Assembly: GCF_048128805.1 (NCBI RefSeq)
Contig: NC_136019.1
Location: 11,208,905-11,272,904 of the forward strand
DNA length: 64,000 bases
Direction: 5' to 3'
DNA from: Centroberyx gerrardi
Taxonomy: Eukaryota > Chordata > Actinopteri > Beryciformes > Berycidae
In this document: positions 1-10,345 of the stretch, piece by piece
Numbering within the stretch: position 1 is the first letter of the stretch
Layout of the letters: each line of letters opens with the position of its first letter
Notes under the pieces: model-generated
What the model saw: only the letters and a program-made list of their open reading frames with translations
What the model was told of the DNA's origin: nothing
Database searches by the model: none
Program-made: the position numbers and the translations under genes

Positions 1-855
1 CTGATATGAGTCTCTGAAACCTGCACAAACAGTACAAGATTCATTTCTAGTTATCATGAGGACAAGCAGTGAAGAGCTTTACAGCTGAAACATACTAATC
101 ATGCTCATAAGCACCGATATCCTCAGATTTCTCAGCTTCTCCTGAAAATGACTAACACCTGTGTGTGCGCGCACCCGCCCCTCTGAGCGCGTGACAGTAG
201 ATAAAGGGGAAATTTAGGTCATGTGTTCACACCGCTAACCTATATTCAAACGCAAATAAACATAGTTTTAATCACTTTTTTTTTACATTACAGACTGGAC
301 TCTGGTCAGCTGAAGGTAGCCATTAAACACAAATATGTGCGTCAACGGGAAGGGAAGGGATGTCATTTAAATAAAGCATGACACCTCCCATGTAGGCCTA
401 CATTTGGATTATAAATGAAACAATACGTTTTTCAGCTGGATAAATGAGTTTTACGTTGACGTTTCATGACACGGCGGAGATTTAACCAGTTCTTTAAAAT
501 GGTTGCTCCCCACAAAACCCATGCGTAAAACGCAGGACACGTGTTGCTCCTAAAAACGAAACACTGCGTTGGGTCACAGAAAGAACTGATTGATTAGCAT
601 ATTGATTGGCGATACAACTGAAGATACAACCTTGTCTAGGATAGATAATAAAACTAAGTTCACAAGTGGATAAACTTGGATTTCTCAGTTACACTGCCAA
701 CAGTCGAAAATAACTTTATCCGACAACAATATATGAGTCCAATCTCACTTATACCCAGGCACATAATAAAAAAACAAATAAACTCGGGCTTTAGTTGGTG
801 GTTTCTAAAAGTCTGGACAGCCTGAGTTTGGGCCTGGATCAGACTCTCGCCCTAC
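1..855 (-). other. Intron 1 of the ybx2-like gene (partial)
   Basis: AT-rich noncoding sequence between the exon-1 donor at 855 and the left edge. I see no exon, and the next exon (cold-shock domain start) must lie outside the window. No repeat family was recognised. Confidence 0.5.
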
Positions 856-934
856 CTATGACATTCCTCTCCGGCTGTGGCTTTTCTTCCACCGGTGCCG
901 ATGGTGTTGCGCTCTGCGCCTCGGCGTCGGTCAT
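856..934 (-). CDS. ybx2: Y-box-binding protein (ybx2-like), first coding exon only
   Basis: The minus strand reads ATG at 934-932, then 26 codons beginning MTDAEAQSATPSAPVEEKP and ending PERNVI, then one base (856) and a GT donor (GTAGGG) at 855-854. Y-box proteins have a short, poorly conserved N-terminus followed by KVIATKVLGTVKW, the start of the cold-shock domain. A phase-1 junction giving I-(G|CC = Ala) fits that 'VIA|TKVLG' boundary. The cold-shock domain itself lies beyond the left edge. The family binds RNA and DNA and packages mRNA; YBX2 is the germ-cell form. Identification rests on the short N-terminus, the junction phase, and human synteny (YBX2 minus, EIF5A plus, GPS2 minus, the same order and strands as here). 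An in-frame ATG further upstream (1072) would add 46 residues of unlikely composition, so I prefer 934. A ybx1-type paralogue is the main alternative. Confidence 0.68.
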
Positions 935-1061
935 ACTCGCTGTCGGTACACTTTTGCTCCTGTGTCCCCTCCCTCCTGCTCTCTCCAAAACTTTGCTCTC
1001 CACCACGGCTAAGTTTTTATCCCGACATCCCCACGGACTGCTGGCCTGAAGCCGCGCCCTC

Positions 1062-1119
1062 ATTGGCTTCACCGGAGCTCGTCCAGGACTCTGATTGGCT
1101 GAGCGCGGTTGGCAATTGG
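1062..1119 (-). promoter_or_regulatory. ybx2-like promoter with three inverted CCAAT boxes, one a full Y-box
   Basis: ATTGG (CCAAT on the minus strand, the gene's sense) occurs at 1062-1066, 1094-1098 and 1115-1119, 32 and 21 bases apart, about 130-185 bases upstream of the ATG. The middle copy sits in CTGATTGGCTGA (1091-1102), which matches the classical Y-box element. Repeated CCAAT boxes at this spacing are typical of NF-Y-driven promoters without a TATA box; none is seen here. Function is inferred from sequence only. Confidence 0.6.
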
Positions 1120-1195
1120 GAGGGAAAAATTGACAGGTGGACGACAGGTAGACCTGAGATCAGAGGTGCGACTCTGTTTATCTGCCTGTACAGAC

Positions 1196-1571
1196 ATTAT
1201 GCTTTATAGACTAAACTCATAGCAAGTAGGCTATTATCAAACTGAGGTACGTTATATGAGGAGGGGTATTCTAAAGGGAAAAAAACACAAATGAATGCTT
1301 TTTTGAAAATATAGCCTGGCTGATTTTATTATAATGGCGGTTGTTTCTATGATGATCATGCCCCAAATTTTTATTTAGTAGCCTAAATGTTTTTTTCTTT
1401 ACCGTTACATCACTGCCAAAGATGTTTGTGTTAAACAAAGATTGGGTTTAAATATATTTTGTGTGTTTATGATTGGCCTTTAAAAAAAACAAAAAAGTAT
1501 CTACTAGCCCTTAGACCTTTTGTATATAGCCTACTGTTGTGAAACATATGGATAGTAACTGCTGGACTCAA
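1196..1571. repeat. Local diverged repeat, copy 1
   Basis: Shares ordered blocks with 3119-3310 and 4253-4546. Shared blocks include a CATAGTAAGT-like start, AAACTGAGGTA-GTTATATGAGGA, CACAAA-GAATG, TAATGG-GGTTGTTT-TGATGATCA, GATTGGCCTTTAAAAAA, and GGATAGTAACTGCT at the end. All copies lie in direct orientation. No terminal inverted repeats or coding capacity were seen. The family is unknown to me. Confidence 0.6.
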
Positions 1572-2425
1572 TTTATAACACAAGCTATATAACCAGGCCC
1601 CCTCGGGTAAAATTAAGGAAAAACCTCGTCATCTGTTCAAAGCTGAAACACTGTGATACCCTGTCCTTTGGTGCAGAGGTTCAGGCCAGGTTCTAATGCA
1701 AATCAATTTGGGGATCCTTGACATGCAAAAGTTTGGGAACCCCTGCTTTAGTGAATAATACCCAGCTACAGTTTAAGTATCTACCTTGGGTGCGGCTGTC
1801 ACCTTGTTGGATATTTCAGCCCCTGCAGCGGTGATAAATTAGAGGCGCAGGCTGCTGTGCTGCAGTCAATATAAACAACCAGAGCTGCGTTGAGCAGTTA
1901 CTGATAAACACTAATGTGACACTCGTTAATTATTTCACAGCAGTAATTTGTTACTCGTTTAATTACCTGCATGTTCTCTTACCTTCAAATGTCGCGACAC
2001 CTCCGTTTCACCTCTCCGTCTGTGTGATCAGGTTAACCAGATTGTGTTAATACCGCATTTAATTGTGTCATTCTTTCACTTCATAGAATCAAAATAATCA
2101 GAATAGACTTCCACCAGGAGAAAGTTTACTTTTCTGCTATTTCTCATAAGGACGATGACTAATTTTTATGAAAACTAATTGGAGGATAGGGATACTTTTC
2201 GTTTTGGGATGATTCAATTTCTGTATGATAGGCCTAATTATTTTATAGACTAATACCACCACTAATACCGCCATAAAATAGAAATTCGTCCCATTACATG
2301 TAAAACTAATCAGATTACTGTAACGCGTTACTGAGTAACATCAGATACTAGGCTATTGAATGATCATCGATTGCCTCGGGCCCGCTCTGACTCGCTGCTG
2401 CCCCCACACACACTTTTATCCAACA

Positions 2426-2701
2426 TTAAAGGAATAGTTCACCCCAGAATGAAAATTCAGTATTGGGCTTTTTGGACCCACAATGCAATTTTGGCTACAA
2501 AACACTTGGATTGTGTTGCACAAGCTGTTTGGAGGAAAGCTGATGGACATTTTATGTTGTTTTTGTTGTAACGTCAATAGTTTAAAGGCTGAGAGATGCA
2601 GATGTGATTGGTGGTCCTACCAACTTTAATCGAGTTTCCTCTGACATGAGGCTAAGTAGGTAATGACTGCATTTTAATTTTGGGGTGAACTACTCCTTTA
2701 A
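2426..2701. mobile_element. TTAA-type MITE (Angel-like terminal repeats)
   Basis: Begins TTAAAGGAATAGTTCACCCC and ends with the near-perfect reverse complement (GGGGTGAACTACTCCTTTAA), an inverted terminal repeat of roughly 25-30 bases with TTAA at both edges. It is 276 bases long with no transposase frame. Elements with this terminus (TTAAAGG-ATAGTTCACCC) are abundant in teleosts. It is a non-autonomous DNA transposon; the superfamily (piggyBac-like TTAA target) is inferred from the TTAA edges. Confidence 0.8.
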
Positions 2702-3118
2702 CTCGCCCACTGTGGCCCTCGGCACATAGGTCATAGGACTCCAGTTTCACAGCGCTAAATTTAACCCCGCACCTCTGCCAAGTTCAACGAAACCATCCGC
2801 TGTGTGCAGAAAGCCACGGCTCTCTGTCTGAACAGTGAAAAAAAAAAGACTCTAATGAGAAGTGTAATTATTAGTAACAGAAGAGGAGGAGTACACAGAA
2901 CCAGTCGCCCTGGATTAAGAAAGCTTTCAACGCTGTAATTTCAGGAAAGAGATATAGCCTGTTTGGATTTTGTTTGGCACGCCTGGAATCAAACTGCTCT
3001 CCTGTGGGTGCAAAGTCGTGTTACTCACCCAGTGTTAGACAATGATCCACACAGCATCCTAGTATAGGATAGAAGGGGGTAAACGCAGCTTACCCACCTT
3101 TTATTTTGGGAAACAGAG

Positions 3119-3310
3119 TTATAGCCTGACATAAATCTTGATAATGTTACATCACTGTATACTACATCATAGTAAGTGCTATTAAACAATTTACATGAAG
3201 ATATGTATGGTGTTTTGAGGGAGGAAAGGCATAAATGAACGCTTCTCTGAAAATGTAATGTTTTTTGTTTACATTGGTAGTTATGATGCCTCATGATGAT
3301 GACAGACTGG
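3119..3310. repeat. Local diverged repeat, copy 2
   Basis: Shares AGCCTGACATAAATCTT at its left end with copy 3, and with copy 1 the later blocks ACATCATAGTAAG, GGCATAAATGAACGCTTCTCTGAAAAT and TGGTAGTTATGATG-CATGATGATGA. It is shorter than the other copies, lacking the GGCCTTTAAAAAA segment. Confidence 0.5.
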
Positions 3311-3429
3311 AGGTCAGAGTTCACCCACCTTTTCAGCCTATTTGCCACAGTGGTCATCAGACTATATTTTTCTAACTATAAATACCTGTGAAAATATCCC
3401 TTAAGATGCGTGTGTAAATGATATATCGT

Positions 3430-3665
3430 GTTTTCCGCGGTGTTTGTGTTCACGGAGGTCCGGCTGTAAAGTAACGGGTCAGAGGAAGATCCGAGCTGCT
3501 CTCCTCCTCTCGGTGTGTTTGTGGTCCACGCTGCTCCAGAATGAAGGGTGACCACGCATGCGCAGTGTGTGAATCGCCGAGGTTCATTTCATGGGTATTT
3601 GGATGAGAGCAGCGTTAAGCTAGCTAGAATTAGCCACGAGAAGACCGGAAAACAGGCAATTCTGC
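3430..3665. promoter_or_regulatory. Orphan CpG-rich, promoter-like patch
   Basis: A CpG-rich island in AT-rich DNA with an NRF1-type site CGCATGCGCAG at 3555-3565, followed by GTTAAGCTAGCTAGAATTAGCC (the GCTAGC words seen near every promoter in this window). It lies about 1.1 kb upstream of the probable eif5a first exon. There is no recognisable coding exon; a 21-codon frame from ATG 3541 matches nothing I know. It could be an alternative eif5a promoter or a noncoding RNA start. Confidence 0.35.
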
Positions 3666-4252
3666 CTTCAAAATAAAAGCGTGAAATGTGATTTGTCACT
3701 GAAATGAAAGTAGGCAATTGATTATACAAAACAATACAATTCATATTCTCAGTGGAATTAAATATGGAGTAAAACTTTTACTGTAAAACTTTATTATGGT
3801 AGACATCCTTCCAGCAAAACACAGTTTTATGTTTGAGCCTTGGTGATTTTTTGGCAGCCCTGCCGAGTAAAGGGCATTTCAGCTGTGGCTTATTCTGGCT
3901 AACTAGACACTGGGAAGTGGAGGCCATAGACTAAAAAAGAAAGAGGCCCAATTTTATAGCCTTAAGGAACAATTGTGCCACTGTCAGAGGTTAAAATTAA
4001 CTTTTTAAACCTAGTAGCGATCCTACAGGCCTGGTATGTTTTGATACTGAGTCTTTCATTGTGTCATTTTGGCAGCCATGTGTATGACATCATGCTTGAG
4101 TCTATAAATAGCTATGAATACATGCTGTGTAAAGGACTTTTTGGGAAGAAAAACAGCAATTGTATTTACTTTCCTCTTTAGAGATATCCCATATGTTCAC
4201 TTTGGCACTTTGGTTCACTTTGTATTACTTGGACAATATGCTGCACCATATT

Positions 4253-4546
4253 TTTTAGGCTGACATAAATCTTTATAGGGTAAATTCATAGAATCCATCA
4301 TAGTAAATAATATGAAACTGAGGTAAGTTATATGAGGATGTGGTATTTTAAATGAAAGAGCACAAACTAATGGGCTTCTTTCTAAATAGCCTATAGTTGA
4401 TTTTTTATCATAATGGTAGTTGTTTGCCCTGTGATGATCACAACTACCCGCATTATGCAGAAGATTGGCCTTTAAAAAACCCCCAAAAGAACCCATCTAC
4501 TATAAGCCCATAGACCTTCCTTTATACTGGATAGTAACTGCTTCCC
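4253..4546. repeat. Local diverged repeat, copy 3
   Basis: The most complete match to copy 1: AAACTGAGGTAAGTTATATGA near the left end, GATTGGCCTTTAAAAAAC in the middle and ACTGGATAGTAACTGCT at the right end. It ends immediately upstream of the eif5a ETS site and probable start region. Confidence 0.6.
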
Positions 4547-4592
4547 CAAGTTAATTTCAATTTCAAAGGGGTTTTTTATTTTGAAAGTCGTA

Positions 4593-4602
4593 ACCGGAAG
4601 TG
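4593..4602 (+). promoter_or_regulatory. ETS site at eif5a promoter
   Basis: ACCGGAAGTG is a consensus ETS/GABPA site. It precedes a GC-rich stretch that ends in a good splice donor (AG|GGTAAGG near 5028), so a 5'-untranslated exon of eif5a probably runs from about 4610 to about 5028. There is no TATA box. Confidence 0.5.
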
Positions 4603-7120
4603 CAGCTTTCCATTGTGTCTGACTTGACGGTGTTGAGCGGCTGGATGAGGGAGAGAGAGAGAGGTGGAGTGTCGGCTACACTACAGTACATACAGTGTGG
4701 GGTTTAGGGCTCTGGTTCTTCTCGGGCTGGCGGCTGACCTAAAAGCTAGCGCCTCCATACGAGATCAACAGCAGTCGGACACAACCGGGGAGAGAGGAGA
4801 GAGGAAAACGCCTGGAATGAAAGAGGAATAAGGAGATACAGCTAGCTGATAAAGGAGAGGAGAAAAAAAAGGCACGACATCGCAAGCGAGGCACCCGCGG
4901 AGACAGACCCCGGCCAGACGACCAGCAGCACGGACACAGGGAGGGGAACCGGGAGGAGGCATTAAAGGGAGAAGGGCTGATAAAGCGGTTAAAGTACCAC
5001 AAGAGAGGAAACATATTATCACTAGGGTAAGGTCCCTGTCAAAACATCCAGCAGACGGGGCGTGTTTGCGCCTGAGCAGATAGGCTATCCCTACATGCAC
5101 ATGTCTGTCTGTGGCTGCTTGCATGTTATATTCACTCTGAACACCCCAGTGAAATAATAATTATCGCCTGTTTTACTAGCAGACCTCCAAAGGATCCCTA
5201 TCCTATATGGAGAAACATCAGAGCTTGATTCTGAAACCTGCTAAAAGCATTCGCCTTTTACGTTGTTTGAAAGTTTTTGCATCATACAAGACCTGATTTT
5301 ACTCTATAATGAATTGATTTCTGTAACGCACCTGTCTGTTTAACACACAGCATAACTTGCACTGTCTCTCCTCCTAGCGATGGTACACACCGTAGCCATC
5401 GCGCGTATTAGCTTAGTCATTACTGTACAGTAGCGGGCCAATATTCAACACAACCCTGTAATTGTGAACTTATCAGCGCGCAGCGTGGGACGACAACTGT
5501 CAACGGTCGTTGTTGTGGAGATTTACACGAAACCTGCAGCGCCTTTAAATGCCGCACGGCTGCTATTTTGCCTTTGAACTTGAACCTGTTCTCAGCAGGG
5601 CCTCGGCCCGAGTGCAGTGCGCATGGATGCGGGGACTCCTCCGTTAACGTTACCGACGGGCCGTGCACGTTCCGTACGCACTAGGCCGCAGTCAGCCCCG
5701 TCCAACACTGCGGATATAACCCACGGCGACTGGCCGCACCGTAGCATGTCGGGCTAGTTGACGTTTCTGCCCAGTTTTCACACCGCCGCTGTCTGTGTAA
5801 ATGTGCCAGCAGCCGCTGCCTGAAATGTGTCATCAGCGCGGAAAGCCGCCACTTACGGCCGTTTTACGGCCTTTTACCGTTTATCGGTGGCCTGCCAATC
5901 CGAATTGTAAAACATACAACTTTAGTTAGCTTATAGATACATAGCTTATAACTTTTTAAATTCCATTTCGCTTAATTCTATTTTTTTGGAATCTGTTAAT
6001 TTTTCTGAATTTTAGCCGTTATGGTAAGCGTCGATAACAGTAGAAGCACGCGTGACAGGTATGTGTGAGGAGCTCGCCTGCACACACCGGGACATGGCTA
6101 TTTAAAAGTTTGACAGTTAGCAAATGACAGTTAGCCTACAGCGCGGAACAGTTTGTCCTAAACCGCGCAACTAAATATATAATAATTAATCTATTGTCAT
6201 GCCGAATAATTTGTGACCATTTGATGTTTTTCTTTGCACATTCGGTGAGCAGGTCTGAGCTCGGTTCAGTTAACAGGTGCCATATTTCTGTTGCTTAATT
6301 TAGCTCGGTCTGCTCCTTTCCTCTCCCCGGTGTGTAACGTCAGTGAATTTGCTCCACAGCATTCAATGAACGAATGAATGTGTCGGTTCCTCTGTCCCAC
6401 CCAAGTTTTACTCCTACCAGCCAACTCTCAGATTTCCTTCTCCGTCTGCCTCCTGAGATGATGATACTTGTCAGCGACACTGACATCCACCAGGCAACAC
6501 TGACTGCTTGTCTTCTTTACCCATGAACTGTATCTAATGTTGCTACATGATAAATAAGTGGCAAGTGTATCCAGTATGTAGCTAACTACCACAATAAAGT
6601 TAAAGTTGGGCCTGACCAGACTGGGAGAGAATCGCATTTCTCAATTTCATGGTATAATTTAACAAAGGACCTGTTAATGTGAAGTTACCCAAATTATTAT
6701 AACTGTCAGCACTGTGGAAATTTGACTAACACCCTTTGAAAAACTCTCCCTCTAGTCAACAGAATCAAACAGGTTTAGAATTCCAATCTACTTCCTGGTG
6801 TAAATGATGTCACCAAGTTTTAATGAATGCTGTGATTGGTCGACAGTATGCATAGTTAATCAGGTGTCCCATAGTCTGTCAGATAGCCAGCCAGATACAA
6901 ACTAGTCAAAATCCAAATTCCAACACTGCATATTTGTCCCCCAAAGATAGAAATATTGTCTGCAGTGGAAGGTTCGGCTCTCAGTCTTACAAGCTAAGAA
7001 AAAATGATGCTCTTCTTTAATACAGACCAGACCCAGTGAAACACCTGCCAGCTGTGCCATTAACCGGAGCATGAACTTGCATTAATGTCTGTTTCCTGTG
7101 TCCTGGTCTCCGCAGCAGGT

Positions 7121-10100
7121 ATGGCAGATGCAGAACTGGACTTCCAAACGGGCGATGCCGGGGCATCCGCCACCTTCCCCATGCAGTGCTCGGCCCTGCG
7201 TAAAAATGGCTTCGTTGTGCTGAAAGGCCGACCCTGCAAGATTGTCGAGATGTCCACCTCCAAGACCGGCAAGCACGGCCACGCTAAGGTCAGTACAGGC
7301 CGGAAGATTATCACTGAAAACACAAAACAGCAGCAGTCTTTGAAGTGTTAAATAAATCAAAGACTGAGAATGTTATATATTCTCACAACTGTTTTTTTTG
7401 CCAGTATTCTCCCATGGCATTTGTTTTGGAAAAACTGCAAAGCATTCGGACAGGTCTAATTCTGGGTTTATTGGCTACACCCTTCCGGAAGAATACAGGC
7501 CAAAGGGAAAATGTTAGTGAAGCATCACTGTACTGTCTGTCAACCCATTTATTTCTGGAACAAAGACAAAAAACACCCTGATTAATATTAATGCACATTA
7601 ATTCACATTTTCAGCTTATAGGTGAGCATTAATGTGCCTCTTGCAAAATTATTGATAACGAAAAATGAAAACACATTTTTATACTATACGATAGTAAGTT
7701 CCCTAAGTACTTGGTTGACTAAATGGTAACACTTTTACACACTGGATCCTCATCAGATATTATATGATGAGCTTCAGCCAGGTAATGATTTTGGGAATAA
7801 ACTCCTCAATTAGAAACCTGATTGTTCATCTCCTCTGTGTCGTGTCTTTCTGCAGGTCCACCTGGTCGGTATCGACATCTTCTCCGGCAAGAAGTATGAA
7901 GATATCTGTCCCTCCACCCACAACATGGACGTCCCCAACATCAAGAGAATGGATTACCAGGTGAGACGGGTGGAAAGGAGAGCTGAAGGGAAGAGAGCGG
8001 TGTAACGGAAAGAGGAAATTCAATTTTAAAGTCACATCGAAATGAAAAATGACCTTTTCACCTTGTTAGCTAATTCCGCATTGTATCGTATCGTATCGTA
8101 TATCCATGTTTCTTTGATGGTCATGGATTTGTTAAAAAGTCATCATGTACAGTAATTTGTAGCCAAATACTTCAGATACTATTGTCTACTTCCTCTTGAT
8201 CAGACAGTGTTTTCCCTTGCAGAGAGACTTAAAGAACTTGATACTTTTGCTAGTACGCTAAAGAGACTATTCAACGGTAAAACCAGGCGACTGATCGAAC
8301 CGGTAGGATTAAGACCCTGTTCCGTCCGGTGGAATGCGTTCAGCTTGCCAAACTGAAAAGGCAGATGGTACAGGATATCCCGTTGAAGTGAAATCATCTG
8401 CTCTCTACTGTACATCCAGTCCTAGCACTCACATGCCGTTACATCAGGGTGTTCCTGTCTGGAGCCATTCAGATTAAAAAGTCCGTCCCGTACGAGTAGA
8501 GCAGGCAATAAGTGTCTGATCTCACACCTTGTCTCCTTTTCCCATCCAATTTTTAACTTGGCGTGTGACATTTGATGGTGGTTTGTTTCTTTATCAATGT
8601 TTATCAATCACTGTTTCATAAATAAATTGTCAGTATTTTGAATTGAATTTTAAATATATTTTTTCCCACCATTTTTGTAGTTTAACACATTTTTTGTAAT
8701 TTTTTAACAAGATCTACTGTATTTTGATGCATTTTTGCCTGTCTGTGGATATTTATTTTATATTAGTATTAGTACATATGTGTCTATTAGTATGTATTAT
8801 GGAACAAACAATATATTTGCAAAACATTTGTCAGATATATAATGGTGGAAACAGTACTTGATCTTATTAGGAGGAACTACCACAGTAAGCTGTAGAAAGT
8901 CATTCAAACTCTGAAACTCTGCATGATTGAAATATACTTTGCACGTTGCAACAGAACGTATTCAAAATACGAATCTTGCATGCATATTTGGAAAATTACA
9001 TATCAAACAGTTCCGTATACCAAACAAAAAAAAATGCAGTAATAGAATATTATTCACGTTACTTAATATTTAGTTCTTGATGTCCCTTCCATCAATCAGT
9101 CATCATACAAGTCTGAAAAACACAACTGAAAGGAACAGAAAGGGGAAAAGGAGAAAGTTTCCATTTATCACAACTTGACTAATCAGTTTTTTAATCCTCC
9201 TTTCCTTTCCATGCATCCTCTGCTCTCTCTCTCTTCTTCCCCTCTCCTCCCTCCCTCCCTCTCCACCTGCTCCCCCCACTCCCTGTGCGGTCGCAGCTGA
9301 TTGGGATCCAAGATGGCTACCTGTCCCTGCTCCAGGACACCGGGGAGGTGAGAGAGGACCTGAAGCTTCCTGAGGGCGACCTGGGCAAAGAGATGGAGAG
9401 CAGGCATGATGCCGGGGAGGAGATTCTGGTCAGTAGCTTTCCTCACGTCACGCGTTCAGCTGCATCTTTATGTCTCAACACTTCAGTACATGGCGTCATG
9501 GTGCCGCCTGTCTGAACATAACAACTCAAGAACAATACATGCTAGAAACTTAATACTTATACTGCAGGTTCCCCCTATAGAGAAGACGATCTGGAATATT
9601 TTGGAGCACCTTACTGCATACATTTGCATATTAATGAGGGAAAACAAACTACTATAACTCCTTCATGCTTTAGGATACAGAGTTCATGTTAATACTACCC
9701 ATGTGTTATGTGAAGACAAGTGTGTTGACAGAGAAATATGTGTTAATTAATGCATTAATTATCTTAATGGCCTTCTTACCATAACTGTTTATGCTTAATA
9801 TATCATGGTGATTACGGTGGGGCATTTTGCAGCTCAAGTGCCTCTTGTTGTCTATGTGATGAGATTCAGCTTAAGGCAGCAATGCCGTTTATTCACTTAA
9901 TTTCATTGTGGTTACATGCACATTATTTTTGGACTAGATATAGCTACATCTCATTGCTGTGAGTTTATCAAAGTTGGTGTTGGATAGAAACCACGTTTCT
10001 CTAAAAATCCAGCAATTAGGAACTACGTTTTTTTTTCTCTCCCAGATTGACAAGCATGTATTTTGATACTGCACAGAATGTTTTGAATGAGTTTCATTGG

Positions 10101-10345
10101 TGCTAGAGTGATAAACTTACTTGGCACTTAAAACACTATCCAAACTTTCACTTCAAGAAAAAAAAATTTAGACATCTGAGATTCACTGCAATGGCAATCT
10201 AATACAAACATCAGGTTATGAAATTGGGAAGCATATTGAGATTAACGAACCTACTGTGTTTGACTCTATTGTGTTCTTTCAGATTACTGTTCTACATGCA
10301 ATGGAGGAGGAGGCTGCCATTGCCATCAAAGCCATGGGTAAATAA
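7121..10345 (+). CDS. eif5a: Eukaryotic translation initiation factor 5A
   Basis: Four coding exons, 7121-7288, 7856-7960, 9297-9428 and 10283-10345, join to 155 codons, close to the 154 of human EIF5A. The protein opens [20 protein letters not shown] and holds the invariant hypusine loop [12 protein letters not shown], with the modified lysine at residue 51 (human K50; one residue is inserted near the N-terminus). The N-terminal SH3-like domain is in exons 1-2. The C-terminal OB-fold ([28 protein letters not shown]) is in exons 3-4 and ends AIKAMGK. Hypusinated eIF5A binds the ribosomal E site and relieves stalling, especially at polyproline, and aids termination. The start is the first ATG after the acceptor at 7118, and a 5'-untranslated exon probably lies near 4.6-5.0 kb. 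The flanking genes ybx2 and gps2 support eif5a rather than eif5a2. All splice sites are canonical. Confidence 0.96.

Noticed and set aside
4739-5124. Overlapping minus-strand frames of 91 and 119 codons
   Set aside because: Antisense to the GA-rich eif5a 5'-untranslated exon. Low complexity.
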